Assembly (NCBI RefSeq): GCF_933775445.1
Contig: NC_065877.1
Coordinates: 25,792,001 to 25,856,000 of the forward strand
DNA: 64,000 nt
Direction of reading: 5' to 3'
DNA from: Argentina anserina
Lineage: Eukaryota > Streptophyta > Magnoliopsida > Rosales > Rosaceae
The notes beneath the pieces are model-generated. The model did no database searches and was not told the DNA's origin. It was given only the letters and a program-made list of their open reading frames with translations. Shown here one piece after another: positions 60,978 through 64,000 of this stretch (the first letter of the stretch is position 1; every line of letters begins with the position of its first letter). Position numbers and translations under genes: made by a program.

Positions 60978-62938
60978 AATTTTATTGTCAGGATGGGGAT
61001 TTCCTCGAACACCGGCTTTCATATACATGCAGTACGTATCAAGCCTGGTCAAATTATGTGCTTCGGGACTTCTGTTTCGAATTTAAGGACTATGTTGGGC
61101 TGCCTCTTTAATCGGTGCCCCGGTAAGAATGGTAACATAAAGGTTAAGCTTGATGATATATGCATGCAGCAGGAAATTAATTAAGGGATAATGTTGTTGA
61201 AGACTTGAAGGTGCTGACCGAGTAGTTGGCGCATAGATAAACCTCCTATAGGGAGGTTGCATTAGCCTGCTGCTTATTCTCCATTTCATTCTGAGAATTG
61301 AAGTTAGGTGCGTGCTTATTTACTGAATCTATTCTTTTCAATATTTAAGCTGGCAAGGTGAATCATGCACTGTAATTGTTTCTGTGATTTCCAAAGAGAA
61401 TAACACATAAATCGTGGTTTACATTTGTCATTATCTTATGTTCGTTCACAAACTCATAATTAAGCATCAGTATTGATTCTTGATTGGGTTTCTGGGTATT
61501 TCATCATCCTGGTCTGGTAGTCTACATTAAAAACTAGTTGATCAACAGAAGGGTAACTAACTTGGTTTTTGATCAAAGTCGGGTGATAGAGCGTTAGTTA
61601 AAATGTTTATAATAAACCCTGTAAAACATCATCGTTAGTATAGAATAAGCAGAGATCGTTCTTTCCGGGGAATTGAAGGGAACTCTAAACTTTTAGTGTT
61701 AACAAATAATGGGGGGTTTGAGATTGATTATTAACTACTAAAATAAAACATAAATTACTATTTACATGATCGACTTCTCTTTAACAAACTTAAACCAAAT
61801 TTACCATTACACCACATAATTACAAGTTCGAACCTATCATGCATTCTAATTCGACCAATTACATACTTTTTAGACACCAATACAATTAGAGCCTTAGGGG
61901 ATCATTTAATCATGCAAGATTTCAATTAACATTTAGATTGACTTAGGGCCTAATCTAAATTTGCATGCAATCGAATTCAATAACACTTAGAGTAGAAATC
62001 AAACAAGATTACATTTAAGCACCAAATCTTTGTTGGAGATATGTTTCATGTGTGGCGTCACCCACCATGGTTTCACATGCAAATTTCCAGAATTTTTTAC
62101 CACTTTTAATCAACACAAACCGAACCTACTTAGGGCATGATTCGATATGTGTCAATATGGTTGATGAATCTAGCACTCAAACACAATATTAGGAACTGCA
62201 TCCAATCACTAAATTCATATGCACATATCTGAAAATTATCTAAAAGTATGAGAAAGATGATTAAAACACAATAATAGAAATACAAACTCATTAATTATAG
62301 AAAACCATCAATTCGGCAAAGATCCAAAAATCCAATAAAACAATCTGAAAATTTCGATTCTTAATACAAAACAATAATCCCACACAAACATCATACTACA
62401 ATCTTTATAGACAAAGTATTGTAAAAAAAATTAAAAATTAACAAACCCGTGGAGATGAGTTGCGAGAATCACACGTTGTAGGAACCTTGGAGGTGTGTCT
62501 TCAATGGTGATTTCGGTGGAGATGAAATTTGTATATGGGGGAGAATGGCTTGTTGTTTTGGTGAAGGCTGTTTGAGGTAGTATTTTGGTAGAGTTTTGGC
62601 TCTTGAATGCAAAGGAGAAGTGTGCTTATTTGAGAGATGAAGTCATGTATATATAAAGGAAAGAATGAGGGTAGTTGCATCTTTCCTCATATTATAATGC
62701 AATGCTTTAATCCCTTAAATCATGCCATGTTTTATTCCCTAAAACATGCCATGCTTTAATCTCTAAAACATGCCATGCTTTAATCCCTAAAACATGCCAT
62801 GTTTTATGCCTTTATTGATCATCTTCTATTTAATTGTTGCATGACTTTGTTCCATCTTTTTTTCTTTAATTATCTCTTCAATCCAATCTGAAAATAAGAA
62901 AATAAAATCATAAGTAAGAGATAATTAGTTTCAAAACC
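60978..62938. other. Intergenic DNA, probably partly the 3' interior of an LTR element
   Basis: No gene is recognised. From about 61560 the sequence resembles the non-coding interior of LTR retrotransposons, a judgement from memory. At about 62686-62810 there are roughly five tandem ~24-base units built on CTAAAACATGCCATGCTTTAAT, which may be part of that interior. Confidence 0.35.
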
Positions 62939-64000
62939 TGATAGGAGCACAAAGTGCGACGTTCTTAATGTCTATATGTCCTATTCTTATGTTTTGTTAC
63001 TTCTTATTTAGTTGTTTTAGGTTCATATTTGTCATATGTATGTTCTAGGTAGAGCTATTTCGAATTTAGATGATTTGATGATGAAATTGTGCTAAGTGTT
63101 AGAACTCCTTATTGAACTAGGATTCCTTACTCGACTAGGACTCTACTTTCCTATTTTCATTCTTTCCTATTTCTTAATCGACGATTTCTTTTCAGGAAAG
63201 ACAAATCATATTTGGAAAGAAAGGAGAGTTGCCGAGTTGCATTCCTAGTTGAACAAGGAAATCATATTCGAGTTGAAGAAGGAGAAGAGGAGGCCGGCCT
63301 AGCTACTCCTAGTTGGACCAAGATTGTTGCCGAGCTGCCCTTTAGTGATCTCCCTATTGGACTTGGTTTCCTACATCAAGTTGGATATGGAGTACATAAA
63401 TCAAATCCATAACAAAGAGGATTTCAGTTTTCCAATTGGATTCTATCTCCTTATGGCACGGCAAGAAGGCTTCCTAGACCTCTATATATAGAGGCCGGCC
63501 TCTCCATTCAGCAACATCATCAGCCCTACACACAAACACAAGCCTAGCTTTGCCGAATTCATCCTTCATCCTTCCAAGAAATCCTAAACCCGATTCCACC
63601 ATTCTCCACCTTTATCTATAGCCTTGAAGCACGATTGAGAAGAGGTTTCATCCATAGAAGTCCTGGCTACACCTTGTAGGATCGATTGATTGATAAAGTG
63701 TAACCATGATTCTCTCTTTATTTCAATTCGGTTTTTGGTTTTATTCTTGTTCTTGGATGAGTTGCGATTTGTGTAGAGTAATCTTGTTTCAATTTTGTCT
63801 ATGAAATAGCTACTTGATTCAACTTATATAAAGGATTCGAAATTATGTTTTGGTTTTATGGAATTTCTGTTTTTGGTTTCTGCCGAACCTTGTTCTTGAT
63901 CAATTTTGATTTCTAAGTGTTATGTGTACGATTGTAGCATGATATTTAGGTTGTTGGATTAAAGACTTATGCTATGAACATGTTTATTCTTTTCTATATG
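62939..64000 (+). mobile_element. Candidate LTR, running off the window
   Basis: It begins TGATAGGAGCACAAAGTGCG, a start I associate with plant LTRs. About 540 bases in is a strong promoter, CCTCTATATATAGAGGCC (TATA near 63482-63489), followed by a leader with CATCATCAGCCCTACACAC. A short ORF (63212-63412) before the TATA box is not recognisable. The second LTR is not in view, so this cannot be confirmed here. Confidence 0.4.

Noticed and set aside
60985..61184. Exon-like stretch after TTGTCAG (QDGDFLEHRL...)
   Set aside because: An acceptor-like site and a short open frame exist, but no family was recognised and no partner exon was found.

Overview
This window is plant nuclear DNA, from a eudicot. 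Genes are split by GT-AG introns, intergenic DNA is AT-rich, there are many (TA)n and (CT)n runs, and every superfamily of plant transposon seen here shows its usual hallmark. Protein similarities would fit a rosid, possibly Rosaceae, but that is a guess from memory and nothing in the sequence proves it.

Five ordinary plant genes can be supported. (1) The 3' part of a UBP6/UBP7-type ubiquitin-specific protease (+, 649-2515; the 5' end lies outside the window). (2) An intronless Dof zinc-finger transcription factor (-, 14857-15495). (3) Subunit g of the mitochondrial ATP synthase (-, two coding exons, plus an inferred 1.7-kb 5'UTR intron). (4) A complete 14-exon B55 regulatory subunit of protein phosphatase 2A (-, 27733-35034; the splice junctions I placed give 514 codons). 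(5) A HAD-type PECP1/PS2 phosphatase (+, four exons, 52784-54037) with two PHR1-type P1BS boxes and a TATA box upstream. The genes are unrelated to each other and share no operon-like logic.

Most of the remaining sequence is transposable elements, several delimited to the base by target-site duplications (TSD). From left to right: a 3.6-kb hAT element (TSD ACTAGAAC) with a decayed transposase; a 3.66-kb non-autonomous LTR retrotransposon with two 468-bp LTRs and no gag or pol, whose interior holds a CpG-rich satellite-like array of 62+38-bp units; a 3.8-kb PIF/Harbinger element (TSD TTA) carrying both of its genes, each broken; a Harbinger-like MITE; a 3.7-kb Mutator-like element (TSD TTAATTATG) with a broken FAR1-type transposase; a nest of MITEs inside one another; a 5'-truncated LINE tail with a 15-bp TSD; a small hAT MITE; and a hAT-like element (TSD TTAACAGT) containing a GC-rich retroelement or solo-LTR-like insert. 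The last kilobase looks like the start of another LTR.

The strongest candidates for something undescribed are the satellite-bearing LTR element at 9395-13055 and the nested related MITE pair at 42694-43788. I saw no RNA genes, CRISPR arrays or bacterial-type systems.
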